Source: an uncultured Bacilli bacterium
Lineage (GTDB): Bacteria > Bacillota_I > Bacilli_A > RF39 > UBA660
Direction of reading: 5' to 3'
Length of the DNA: 33,227 nucleotides
Assembly: GCA_944363735.1 (NCBI GenBank)
Contig: CALVVB010000009.1
Location: forward strand, 1-33,227
Positions 16,371-24,718 of the stretch are shown one piece after another (the stretch's first letter is position 1; each line of letters starts with the position of its first letter). Position numbers and translations under genes: made by a program. The notes beneath the pieces were generated by a model. That model had not been told where the DNA came from. It made no database searches and saw only the letters and a list, made by a program, of their open reading frames with translations.

Positions 16371-16904
16371 ATGACTCAAGAAAAAATGGAATTAGGTAAG
16401 AAAATGGATGTGGCTTTGCATTATGTCGCTTATAATTTAAGAAAAACAGGTTATAATACAAAACCAGTATTATTTCATAGTTTTAAAGTTGCATATAAAC
16501 TTTATCAATATGATTATAGTGAAGAAGTAATAATAGCTGCTATACTTCACGATTTGCTTGAAGATACTAGCGTTACAAAAGAAGATATAAAAATTAAGTT
16601 TGGAGAATCTATTGCCAATATAGTCAGTGCAGTTAGCTTTGATTCTGATATAAAAGATAAATTAGAACAGGCTAGAGTAATGTTTCAAAACTGTATAGAT
16701 TATGGTATAGAAGCAGTTATTCTTAAGTGTGTAGATTTAATTGATAATATTGATTATGTGTCATTTGTTAAAGATAAAGAAAAACGTGATGTGTTATTAG
16801 CAAAATATAAATTATTTCTTTTGATGAGTGAAAATTTAATTGGTAATACAGAAGTTTATAAAGAATTAGAAACTAAAGTTAAAGATGAGGAGGAAAAGAT
16901 ATGA
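16371..16904 (+). CDS. HD-domain phosphohydrolase (RelA/SpoT-HD-like)
   Basis: A 177-residue single HD domain. Metal-binding residues are visible in LFHSFKVAYKL, then AAILHDLLEDTSVT (the HD pair) and later CVDLIDNIDYV, where a conserved Asp completes the site. GESIANIVSAVSFDSD matches the RelA/SpoT hydrolase-type family in which small proteins act on nucleotides or alarmones such as ppGpp; no synthetase domain is attached. It overlaps the following Nudix gene by 4 nt (ATGA), so the two nucleotide-hydrolysing enzymes are translated together. The SD is weak. Confidence 0.8.
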   Translation: MTQEKMELGKKMDVALHYVAYNLRKTGYNTKPVLFHSFKVAYKLYQYDYSEEVIIAAILHDLLEDTSVTKEDIKIKFGESIANIVSAVSFDSDIKDKLEQARVMFQNCIDYGIEAVILKCVDLIDNIDYVSFVKDKEKRDVLLAKYKLFLLMSENLIGNTEVYKELETKVKDEEEKI

Positions 16905-17359
16905 GGCAACCACATCAAATTTTAGCATTTCCTTATAAAAAAGATGAAAAAGGGAACTATTTATATGGTATTTTTTGTAGAAGAGGAAAGACTGAAAGAT
17001 GGCAAGGAATTGCTGGTGGAGTAGAAGAAGGGGAAACATTTTTAGAAGCTTGTAAAAGAGAAGCAAATGAAGAAGCTGGAATAAGTTATGATGCTAAAGT
17101 TATAGAGTTGAAATCTATTAGTACTATTCCTGTAGTTAATGTTACAAAAGAATTTATATGGGGAGAAGATGTTTATTTAATTTATGAACATTGTTTTGGA
17201 ATAGATGCTAAAAATGAAACTATAAGATTATCACATGAACATACTAAGATGGAATGGTTATCTTATGAAGATGCTATAGCAAGACTAAAATGGGATAGTA
17301 ATAAAAATGCTTTATGGGAATTAAATTGGAAATTATTAAATAATAAAACAGATATATAA
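16901..17359 (+). CDS. Nudix hydrolase (dATP pyrophosphohydrolase/NudB-like)
   Basis: A 152-residue Nudix enzyme. The opening RQPHQILAFPYKK and the perfect Nudix box GGVEEGETFLEACKREANEEAGI place it with NudB-like pyrophosphohydrolases of (deoxy)nucleoside triphosphates. The following segment EFIWGEDVYLIYEHCF and the late HEHTKMEWLSYEDAIARLKW match the same group. It is coupled to the HD-domain gene by an ATGA overlap. Actual substrate is not determinable. Confidence 0.87.
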   Translation: MRQPHQILAFPYKKDEKGNYLYGIFCRRGKTERWQGIAGGVEEGETFLEACKREANEEAGISYDAKVIELKSISTIPVVNVTKEFIWGEDVYLIYEHCFGIDAKNETIRLSHEHTKMEWLSYEDAIARLKWDSNKNALWELNWKLLNNKTDI

Positions 17360-17494
17360 TTTTTCTAATTAAAAAATGATTATTGTAATAAAGAGTGGCT
17401 AAAATAAAATATAATAATGGAATCTGCTACGTATTTAGAAAAAATAATTTGATACAAACGTTAGTTGTTTACAATTATTAGGGGTGATAAATAT

Positions 17495-18088
17495 ATGGGA
17501 AAAATTTCTAATGCAATATTAATGCTAAATTATTTAAATACAGGGAATAAATATACAGTAAAGGAACTTTCAGAAAAATTAGGAATAACTGAGAGAATGG
17601 TTCGGTATTATAAAGCTGAATTAGAAAGTGCTGGTGTTCCTATTGAAACATTTATGGGACCAAGTGGAGGTTATTATATTATTAATTGTACATATCAATA
17701 TAACTTATTTAACAAATATGATGTTCAATTACTTGAAAGTGTTTATGAAATTTTGAAAGAATCTGACTATATATTTTTAGATAAATACAAAAATATAGTT
17801 GATAAAATCAAACAAACAAAAGATATAGAAGAAGAAAAAAGTAAATATTTTTTGGAAAATACTGTAGAAGATAATTCTGAAGTTTACTTTTTATTAAAAG
17901 AAGCGATGAGTAAGAAAAGTAAAATACTGATTTTATATGAAAATTTAAATCAAGTATGGCAAGAAAGGTATATTCATCCAATTCAGTTTTTTAAATACAA
18001 TGATAAAATTTATGTTACTGCTTTTTGTGAACTTAGAAATACAATAAGACACTTTGAATTAAATAGAATTAAAATTAACAAAAAATAA
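17495..18088 (+). CDS. HTH/WYL-domain transcriptional regulator
   Basis: A 197-residue regulator. The N-terminal winged helix-turn-helix (HTH_11 type) reads YTVKELSEKLGITERMVRYYKAELESAG, with wing GPSGGYYI. The C-terminal part, KILILYENLNQVWQERYIHPIQFFKYNDKIYVTAFCELRNTIRHFELNRI, is a WYL-type ligand-binding fold, in which nucleic-acid or nucleotide ligands have been found. The ATG at 17495 follows SD AGGGGTGAT; the in-frame codons upstream lack an SD. Its C-terminus is shorter than usual WYL regulators. It sits directly before the long enzyme run and is the obvious candidate to control it. Confidence 0.8.
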   Translation: MGKISNAILMLNYLNTGNKYTVKELSEKLGITERMVRYYKAELESAGVPIETFMGPSGGYYIINCTYQYNLFNKYDVQLLESVYEILKESDYIFLDKYKNIVDKIKQTKDIEEEKSKYFLENTVEDNSEVYFLLKEAMSKKSKILILYENLNQVWQERYIHPIQFFKYNDKIYVTAFCELRNTIRHFELNRIKINKK

Positions 18089-18142
18089 TAAAGACTAAAT
18101 ATTTCCTATATATGTGCTACTATATAACCAAGAGGTGATAAT

Positions 18143-18622
18143 ATGCTTGATAACAAGATATTTATTGATTTTGATGGTGTTATAGTAGATAGCGAAGATA
18201 GGGTTATTAAACGAAGAGAAAAAGATAATGATATTAGTTGGGATGAGTTTTTTGAGAAGATTGACTGGTTTCAATTATTAGATGAATCTTTGATTATCAA
18301 TGATGCTGTTAACTGTATATTAGAAGGGCAAGAAAAAGGAAAAGATATATCTATTTTGACCAAAATACATACTTTAATGGAAATGAAAGCTAAAGTTGAG
18401 TTCATAAGAGACCATAATATAATAGTTCCTATATTATTTACTCCTCCCCATGTTAAAAAAACTGAAATATACTTACCTATTAATGGAGAGATTTTAATTG
18501 ATGATAGTATTAAAAATTTAAATAATTGGAAAATGAATGGTGGTACCGGTATTTATTTTAATAAAAATAATGATATTAATGAAGAGTTTCCAACAATAAA
18601 AACTTTAAGAAAAGTTCTATAA
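18143..18622 (+). CDS. Small HAD-family phosphatase (5'(3')-deoxyribonucleotidase-like)
   Basis: A 159-residue HAD protein. Motif I is FIDFDGVIVDS with nucleophile Asp9 and acid/base Asp11; motif II is probably the Thr in DISILTKIHTL; motif IV is EILIDDSIKNLNNW, followed by GGTGIYFN. The layout resembles the C0-capped 5'(3')-deoxyribonucleotidase group, which dephosphorylates nucleotides, although substrate is inferred. The SD is AGAGGTGAT. It is the first gene of the run, 10 nt before the HAD-PRTase fusion. Confidence 0.75.
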   Translation: MLDNKIFIDFDGVIVDSEDRVIKRREKDNDISWDEFFEKIDWFQLLDESLIINDAVNCILEGQEKGKDISILTKIHTLMEMKAKVEFIRDHNIIVPILFTPPHVKKTEIYLPINGEILIDDSIKNLNNWKMNGGTGIYFNKNNDINEEFPTIKTLRKVL

Positions 18623-18632
18623 GAGGCACATT

Positions 18633-20963
18633 ATGATAGATAAAGAATTATTGGAAAACTATAAAGAAGCTTTAAGACAAAAGTATAATGCAGTTTGTTT
18701 TGATATTGATGGAACTTTGACTGAAGATAATTCAACTAAAATAGATAAACGAGTCTTACCTATGTTAGCAAATATACTTAAAAGACATATTCCCATTGTG
18801 TTTATTACTGGTAGAGGAGAAACAGGACTAAATGATTTATTAGAAGACATAGTTTATGATTTAAAAGATAAATATGGTATCACTAATAAACAATTATTAA
18901 AGATGTATGCTCTTACTAATGATGGTGCTAGACTCTTTTTTACAAATAAGGATAGTGAAAAAATATTTGATGTTAATAGGTATATAAGTAAAGAAGAAGA
19001 TTTGAAAAAGTTGAGTGAATTTGATACTCTTATTAAACACACATTAAAAAATAATACATTAGAGAATTATTGTAATATTACTTATTCAAAAGATTCTCAA
19101 AATAATAATATTATTAATATTAGATTAGCTGTTAAAACTAAGGATGAAAAAATAGTTAACTGGTTCATAGCTTTAATTAATAATTTATTAAAAGATAAAA
19201 AATATGAAAATTTAAATTTAACTTTGGGTCTACATGAAGGAAAACAAATTTTACAAATAGGTACTGCCACTAAAAGTTTAGCTGTTCTAGTAACTGAAAG
19301 AATAATTGGAATACCACAAAACTCAATGTTAAGAATTGGAGACTGTGGAGATGAAACTGGTAATGATTATTCAATGTTAAATTGTAAAGAAGGCTTCAGT
19401 GTTTTTAAAACTAGCAAAGACAAAGATAAATGCTTTCCAGTTATTGATAATGAAGGCAATATATTAACAGGAATAGAAGCTACACTATATTTATTAAACC
19501 AAGTTAAATTATTACCTACAATTTGTTTGGAACATGCCACAATAGATAAATATATTAAAGAATATTCTAAAATAGAAAAACAAATGACATTAGGAAAAAA
19601 TAAAAATATATCTGTATTTAATTCTACTATTAATAATAAGTTTGAATTAGTAGAGGGCATTTATGGCTTATATGATATTTTTAGTGGTAGCATAAAAATA
19701 CCTATGTATGAATGGACTATTATGGACGATGAAAATCCTTTAAAGAAATTTTGGTCAAAAGGTTATGATAAAACGATGCATTATGCTATCTTTGATGATT
19801 ATAATCTTCTATTAAGAGGTTCAAGAGTCTATTATTATTTTCTTTCAAAAAGGATTCATAACACAGATACATATGAAGATATAACAACAAAAGATATGGT
19901 TCTTGAATGGTTAGATAATAATGAAGTGTTTTTTGAAGAGGCTAAAGATACTCTTTCTAGTAATAATGTTGATTATGACAATGTTACTAATGTTAAATTT
20001 CTTTTAGGAATAATTGATAATATTAGAAATTATTTACTTATCCTCTTAAATCAACAAATAGTCAGTAAAAATGTAAATTATAATTTACTTATTAATTTAA
20101 ATAGTTTAAAAAGTGAAACCTTAATTTATCAAATATATAGGAATTTAATAAAAGCTGATACTTTAATGTGTAATATTAGTTTTAATAAAGATTATAGAAT
20201 TAACAATGATGATATTTCTTCTTTATGCAATGAAGTAATAACGCTTACAAGAAGATTTAATGAATCTTTTACTAAAACAATAGAAAAGGATAATTATTCT
20301 AAAGATTTTAGAGCCTATAGGGAAATAGATAACTTTGCAGAAAACTTTATAACATGCTATTTAACTTTGAGAAAGAACGAAGATATGTATAGCAAAGGAA
20401 TGTGTGGTTTATCTTATGGAGGTATAGAGCTCCCAATATTAATGAAAACACTAGATTTTAGAATAGAAGATGTATCTATTTTAAAATTTAATAAAAGTGT
20501 TACAGGATATTCTAGGAAACAATCAGTTGATTTAAGGTACTTTGATATTTTTGAAAATGGCAGTATCAAATTATATGGAATTGATAAAAATAAGAAATAT
20601 GTCTTATTAGATGATAATTTATTAACAGGTAAAACAATGCAACTTGCTATTTCTTCTTTATATGATATTAATATTGACGTTGATAATATAATGGTTGTTA
20701 GGTATCCAGGAGTAAATAGAATTAATCAGATGTTTATGCCTAATCATGGAGCGATAGATTATAGATATTTTTTCGATTTTATTCAAGGGTTATATTTTCC
20801 TAGTCCTTATAGTTATAGAGATTCAAATAGTTTAGATCCATATGAAGATTCTTTAGGCGTCTTTGATTTAAACAGAAAAAAGATATTAGAATGTTTATTA
20901 AAAAATGGTGATTATAATGAAAAGGGTGAAGTTATAAAATATAGAAAGAGACTTGTTAGGTAG
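18633..20963 (+). CDS. HAD phosphatase-phosphoribosyltransferase fusion protein
   Basis: A 776-residue multidomain protein. An N-terminal HAD domain (about 18-290) has motif I CFDIDGTLTEDN (Asp24, Asp26), motif II FITGRGETG and motif IV RIGDCGDETGNDYSML. About residues 295-560 are an unrecognised, mostly helical middle region. The C-terminal phosphoribosyltransferase domain shows GLSYGGIELPILM and the PRPP-binding loop VLLDDNLLTGKTMQLA (about 656-671), equivalent to the usual VDDVxTTGxT motif. Such a protein could join or split a PRPP-derived ribosyl phosphate and remove phosphate; the base or acceptor is unknown. Gap to the next start is 13 nt. Confidence 0.8.
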   Translation: MIDKELLENYKEALRQKYNAVCFDIDGTLTEDNSTKIDKRVLPMLANILKRHIPIVFITGRGETGLNDLLEDIVYDLKDKYGITNKQLLKMYALTNDGARLFFTNKDSEKIFDVNRYISKEEDLKKLSEFDTLIKHTLKNNTLENYCNITYSKDSQNNNIINIRLAVKTKDEKIVNWFIALINNLLKDKKYENLNLTLGLHEGKQILQIGTATKSLAVLVTERIIGIPQNSMLRIGDCGDETGNDYSMLNCKEGFSVFKTSKDKDKCFPVIDNEGNILTGIEATLYLLNQVKLLPTICLEHATIDKYIKEYSKIEKQMTLGKNKNISVFNSTINNKFELVEGIYGLYDIFSGSIKIPMYEWTIMDDENPLKKFWSKGYDKTMHYAIFDDYNLLLRGSRVYYYFLSKRIHNTDTYEDITTKDMVLEWLDNNEVFFEEAKDTLSSNNVDYDNVTNVKFLLGIIDNIRNYLLILLNQQIVSKNVNYNLLINLNSLKSETLIYQIYRNLIKADTLMCNISFNKDYRINNDDISSLCNEVITLTRRFNESFTKTIEKDNYSKDFRAYREIDNFAENFITCYLTLRKNEDMYSKGMCGLSYGGIELPILMKTLDFRIEDVSILKFNKSVTGYSRKQSVDLRYFDIFENGSIKLYGIDKNKKYVLLDDNLLTGKTMQLAISSLYDINIDVDNIMVVRYPGVNRINQMFMPNHGAIDYRYFFDFIQGLYFPSPYSYRDSNSLDPYEDSLGVFDLNRKKILECLLKNGDYNEKGEVIKYRKRLVR

Positions 20964-20976
20964 TAATGAGGACAAT

Positions 20977-21615
20977 ATGCAAAGAGAAGAAAGATTTATT
21001 AAAACTGATACTGGTAAATTTAATTATATTGTTTATACACCTGACAAAATTGTAGATAAAATGCCTGTGCTATTGTTTTTACACGGAATAGGTGAACGAG
21101 GAGATAATATAAAAGATATAGAAAAGTATGCTTTACCTAAATATTTAAAAAAAATAGAAATACCTTATATTGTAATCGCTCCACAATGTTTAAATAATAA
21201 TTTTTGGGAATATCATTTAAGAGATGTTATTAAAGTATTGGAAATTGAATATAAAAGATATAATTATGATAAAGAAAGAATTTGTATTCTTGGATGTAGT
21301 ATGGGTAGTTATGGGGCTTGGAATTATATTATAGAAAGACCTAATATTTTTAAAGGAATTGTATCAGTTGCTGGTGGGATAATGGTACCTATTAAAGAAA
21401 ATTTATTACTTATTAAAGATAAACCAATGTTGTTATATCATGGTGACAAAGATGATGTAGTAGATATTAATGAAAGTTTAACTGCTTATAACAAATTAAA
21501 AGAAATAGGTTCTAAAAATATTGAACTAAGAGTTATAAAAGATGATAATCATTATCTTTGTTCTCATGCTTTTAAAGATAAATATTTATTTGAATGGTTA
21601 GAAAGGAATATATGA
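20977..21615 (+). CDS. Alpha/beta hydrolase (phospholipase/carboxylesterase or dienelactone-hydrolase-like)
   Basis: A 212-residue hydrolase. The oxyanion segment is LLFLHGIGERGDN, the nucleophile elbow GCSMGSYGAW (Ser), the acid in YHGDKDDVVD, and the catalytic His in DDNHYLCSHAF. FVKTDTGKFNYIVYTP-like openings and APQCLNNNFWEY are typical of predicted peptidase/esterases of the prolyl-oligopeptidase-like small group. I choose ATG 20977, 6 nt after GAGG; a TTG at 20953 is in frame but overlaps the previous gene without an SD. It ends overlapping the next start (ATGATG). It likely removes an ester or amide group from the pathway product; inferred only. Confidence 0.82.
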   Translation: MQREERFIKTDTGKFNYIVYTPDKIVDKMPVLLFLHGIGERGDNIKDIEKYALPKYLKKIEIPYIVIAPQCLNNNFWEYHLRDVIKVLEIEYKRYNYDKERICILGCSMGSYGAWNYIIERPNIFKGIVSVAGGIMVPIKENLLLIKDKPMLLYHGDKDDVVDINESLTAYNKLKEIGSKNIELRVIKDDNHYLCSHAFKDKYLFEWLERNI

Positions 21616-23579
21616 TGAGAGTAGTAAGTATTGGAGATTTAGTTACAGATTATTATTATAAAAATGGTAAATTAATTGGTGTTAACGGTGGAATGACTTC
21701 TCATAATATTATTGCCAATATTAGTAAAATGAATTTAGATACTAGTGTGTTTGGAGTATGTGGTAATGATGAGATGGGAAAGATTGCCATAAAAAGTTTA
21801 GAAGATATAGGAGTAGAAACTAGTAATATTAAAGTATTAGATGATTTAAAAACAAGATGTTTTCATGTGTCTTATTTTGAAGAGGATGGCAAATTAAATT
21901 TTAAATCTAAGAAGAGATGTCCTTTATGTAATCTGAAAAAGTGGTATGAAGAAAGTAAAATTGATGTAGATGATATTTTAAAAAATAAAAAAGTAGATGA
22001 TATATTAGTATTTGATAATTTAAATGATAAAAATGTTAAAGTTATAGATAATTGTAATAATAGAAAAATGTTAGATTTAGGTCAGTATTTTGAACTAGAT
22101 AATTATACTGATAAAGAAATATTAAAAAAGATAAATAATAAGTTTGATATTATAAATTTAAATGAACGAGTTGAGGATTATTTAAAGAGAAGATTTTCCT
22201 TAAAAAGTATAAGTGATATTTATAAATTATTTAAACCAAAGATGTTGATAGTTACTAGAGGAAAGATAGGATCAGACTTTGTATATAGTAATATTAAAAT
22301 AACTAAAACATTGGATAATCCTGAAGTAGAAGTTGATTCTATAGGAGCAGGGGATGCATTCTTTGCAACTTTTATTTGTGAATATATTAAGAATAACTTC
22401 TTTTTAGATGAAGAGTTTATTAATAAAACCTATGAGAAAGCGACTAAATTAACAAGAAAAGTGGTTAAAAAGTTTGGGGCAAGAGGACATATTAATTCTT
22501 TATATAAAATAAAAAAGAAAAATAATGTTTGTACTTGTGAAGACTTTGAAGTTGCTATTAGAAAGAAAATTAAAAGATGCAATATAAATGTTAATAATTT
22601 AGAGGTTAGAGTGATAAATGCTATTAATAGTAATGCTTATAAAAAACTAAAAGAAATTGATTTTCATAATTTGAAAAATAGTTTATTTTTGGGTACTGGA
22701 GGGTCATTTTCTGCTGCTATTTTTGCTTCTAAAGTTATAAATGAATTATATGGAAATAATAGCATTTCTTTATTACCTAGAGATGCATATTATAGAAATA
22801 ATTCACTAGTTGATAGCATTTTCTTATTCTCTTATTCAGGAACTACCAATGATTTATTTGTTAGTACTTCTTCTCTAGATAATAAACTAAAATATATTAT
22901 AACTAAAGGTGAAATAGGTAAAATAGTAACAAAAACTAAAATATCTAAAGATAATATTATAACTTATAGAACTGGTACTAATAAAGGTAAAGAAAGAGGA
23001 TTTTTATCTTTTGAAGGGACACTTGCACCATCTAGTTTATTCTTAAAACTATATTTTGAGGTTAAAGGGTTAAAAGATATTGATGATTTTATAAGAGACT
23101 CTTTGAATTATTGGAAGAAATATTTTAGTGATTATTTTGATAATAATAAAGAGTTTTTAAGTAAGTTTTTCAAACAAAAAAATTGCTTTAATATTTTTGT
23201 AGGAGATTTTACTAGTGTTGCAGGGACTGATTTAGAAAGTAAAATAATAGAATCGGGGATATTTAGTTGTTTAATACATGAGAAAAAGAACTTTTCTCAT
23301 GGTAGATTTATTAATTATGAACATTTAAGTGATAATAAAAATATTTATTTTAGGCAAAAAAATATAACTAAGTATGAGGAAGAACTACTAAATTATTTAG
23401 AAAAAGATATGAATTTAGTAGTTGAAAGTAGATATAATGGTATTTTATGTGAATATGATTTATTAGTAGCAAGTCAATATTTAATTTATTATATATCTAA
23501 TTATTTAGATATAGATATATCAAAACCAACTTATAGTGAAAATGCAATGAAAATATATTTTTATAAAGGTGAAGTGTAA
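21612..23579 (+). CDS. PfkB-type carbohydrate kinase fused to a SIS (sugar isomerase) domain
   Basis: A roughly 655-residue fusion. Residues 1-300 form a PfkB/ribokinase fold: VVSIGDLVTDYYYKNG, GVNGGMTSHNII, GVCGNDEMGKIAIK and the catalytic-base/anion-hole loop DSIGAGDAFFATFI (about 241-254). A Cys-rich insertion KKRCPLCNLKKW lies near residue 103. Residues about 350-650 form SIS-type halves with LFLGTGGSFSAAIFASKVI, FLFSYSGTTNDLF, and ESKIIESGI...KKNFSHGRFINYEHL, as in GlmS-like phosphosugar isomerases. The fusion would phosphorylate a sugar or nucleoside and isomerise the phosphosugar. Two adjacent ATGs (21612, 21615) follow AAAGGA; either may be used. Confidence 0.85.
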   Translation: MMRVVSIGDLVTDYYYKNGKLIGVNGGMTSHNIIANISKMNLDTSVFGVCGNDEMGKIAIKSLEDIGVETSNIKVLDDLKTRCFHVSYFEEDGKLNFKSKKRCPLCNLKKWYEESKIDVDDILKNKKVDDILVFDNLNDKNVKVIDNCNNRKMLDLGQYFELDNYTDKEILKKINNKFDIINLNERVEDYLKRRFSLKSISDIYKLFKPKMLIVTRGKIGSDFVYSNIKITKTLDNPEVEVDSIGAGDAFFATFICEYIKNNFFLDEEFINKTYEKATKLTRKVVKKFGARGHINSLYKIKKKNNVCTCEDFEVAIRKKIKRCNINVNNLEVRVINAINSNAYKKLKEIDFHNLKNSLFLGTGGSFSAAIFASKVINELYGNNSISLLPRDAYYRNNSLVDSIFLFSYSGTTNDLFVSTSSLDNKLKYIITKGEIGKIVTKTKISKDNIITYRTGTNKGKERGFLSFEGTLAPSSLFLKLYFEVKGLKDIDDFIRDSLNYWKKYFSDYFDNNKEFLSKFFKQKNCFNIFVGDFTSVAGTDLESKIIESGIFSCLIHEKKNFSHGRFINYEHLSDNKNIYFRQKNITKYEEELLNYLEKDMNLVVESRYNGILCEYDLLVASQYLIYYISNYLDIDISKPTYSENAMKIYFYKGEV

Positions 23580-23641
23580 AGCAGTATTTTGAAATAAGTA
23601 GTAGCAATTAAAATATATTAATTTAGGAGGAATAACCGATA

Positions 23642-24718
23642 ATGTTAGAAAAATTTATTGAAATTGCGAAGTCTTATAATTTATCAGTGGAAAATGTTTT
23701 ATCTATTGCGTTAAATAGATATGGTGTTTTAGTTAATGGTATTCAAGATAATAGACTGAGATTTAATTTAGAACTATTAGATTCAAAGAAAAAAACATAT
23801 TTTGCTGTCTGTGTAAATACATATTCTAATTCTCCATTTAGATTAATAAATAATGTTTTATATTTGGAAACTAAACCAGTAGGTAAAGTTACTGGAATTG
23901 AAAAGGATACATGTTTATCTACTTATTTTAGAAATAATAAAAAGGTTATTACATTTAATTCTAATTCAAGAAGCAAATGTGCTGGATGTAAATTTTGTGG
24001 AACATATAGTTTATCAGATGATGATGTTATGGAATTTGATACAGAAGAAAATATTCATAACTATTTTATACAATTATTAAAAGATAATAATATCGAAAGT
24101 ATGCAAAGTATTGAAAATGTGACAATTTGTACAGGATGTTTTGACACGGAAGACAAATTGATTGAGCATCTATTATTGGTTAATGAAACATTTAAAAAAA
24201 TGGGCTTTATGGGTAGTATTAACTATATTGGTTCACAACTAAGAGATTTTAATAAAATTAAAATGTTATCTGAAGAAATAAATGATTTTGGTATGTATCT
24301 GACAATAGAGAAATTCTTAGATAGAGAAAAGTTTATGAGACCAGAAAAAGCAAACTTATCAATATCTGATGCTAAAGAATTATTAAGTTATTGTACTTCA
24401 TTAGGCATGACAACTACCTTTCTATATATATTAGGACTAGAAGATTTAGAGACAATTAAATTATATTTTAATTTTTTGAAAGATAGTATAAATAAATTTC
24501 CAATTATTCAAGTTTTCCAAAATTATACAGTTGACCAGGAATTATATAGGTGTGAAGAAGCTAAGGATATAGAATTCTACATTAAAGCTAGAAAAATAAT
24601 AGATAAGATATTTGAAGATAAAAATATGAGCCCTAAAGCATGGGAATGTTTTAGAAGTTTATATTTTGAAAATAGTGAAAAGGGGCATGAAAAAATAAAA
24701 TGTATGAAATCAAATTAA
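23642..24718 (+). CDS. Radical SAM protein with CX2CX2C cysteine set
   Basis: A 358-residue protein. The cluster-binding candidate is KCAGCKFCGTY with Cys113, Cys116 and Cys119, one residue shorter between the first two cysteines than the canonical CX3CX2C. The remainder has a radical-SAM-like barrel course: ENVTICTGCFDTEDKLIEHLLLV, GSINYIGSQL, MYLTIEKFLDREKFM and TTTFLYILGLEDLETIK. A long N-terminal extension (first 110 residues) precedes the cluster. The reaction is unknown. The SD AGGAGGAA is strong, after a 62-nt gap; the stop overlaps the phosphoketolase start by 19 nt, implying linked function. Confidence 0.75.
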   Translation: MLEKFIEIAKSYNLSVENVLSIALNRYGVLVNGIQDNRLRFNLELLDSKKKTYFAVCVNTYSNSPFRLINNVLYLETKPVGKVTGIEKDTCLSTYFRNNKKVITFNSNSRSKCAGCKFCGTYSLSDDDVMEFDTEENIHNYFIQLLKDNNIESMQSIENVTICTGCFDTEDKLIEHLLLVNETFKKMGFMGSINYIGSQLRDFNKIKMLSEEINDFGMYLTIEKFLDREKFMRPEKANLSISDAKELLSYCTSLGMTTTFLYILGLEDLETIKLYFNFLKDSINKFPIIQVFQNYTVDQELYRCEEAKDIEFYIKARKIIDKIFEDKNMSPKAWECFRSLYFENSEKGHEKIKCMKSN

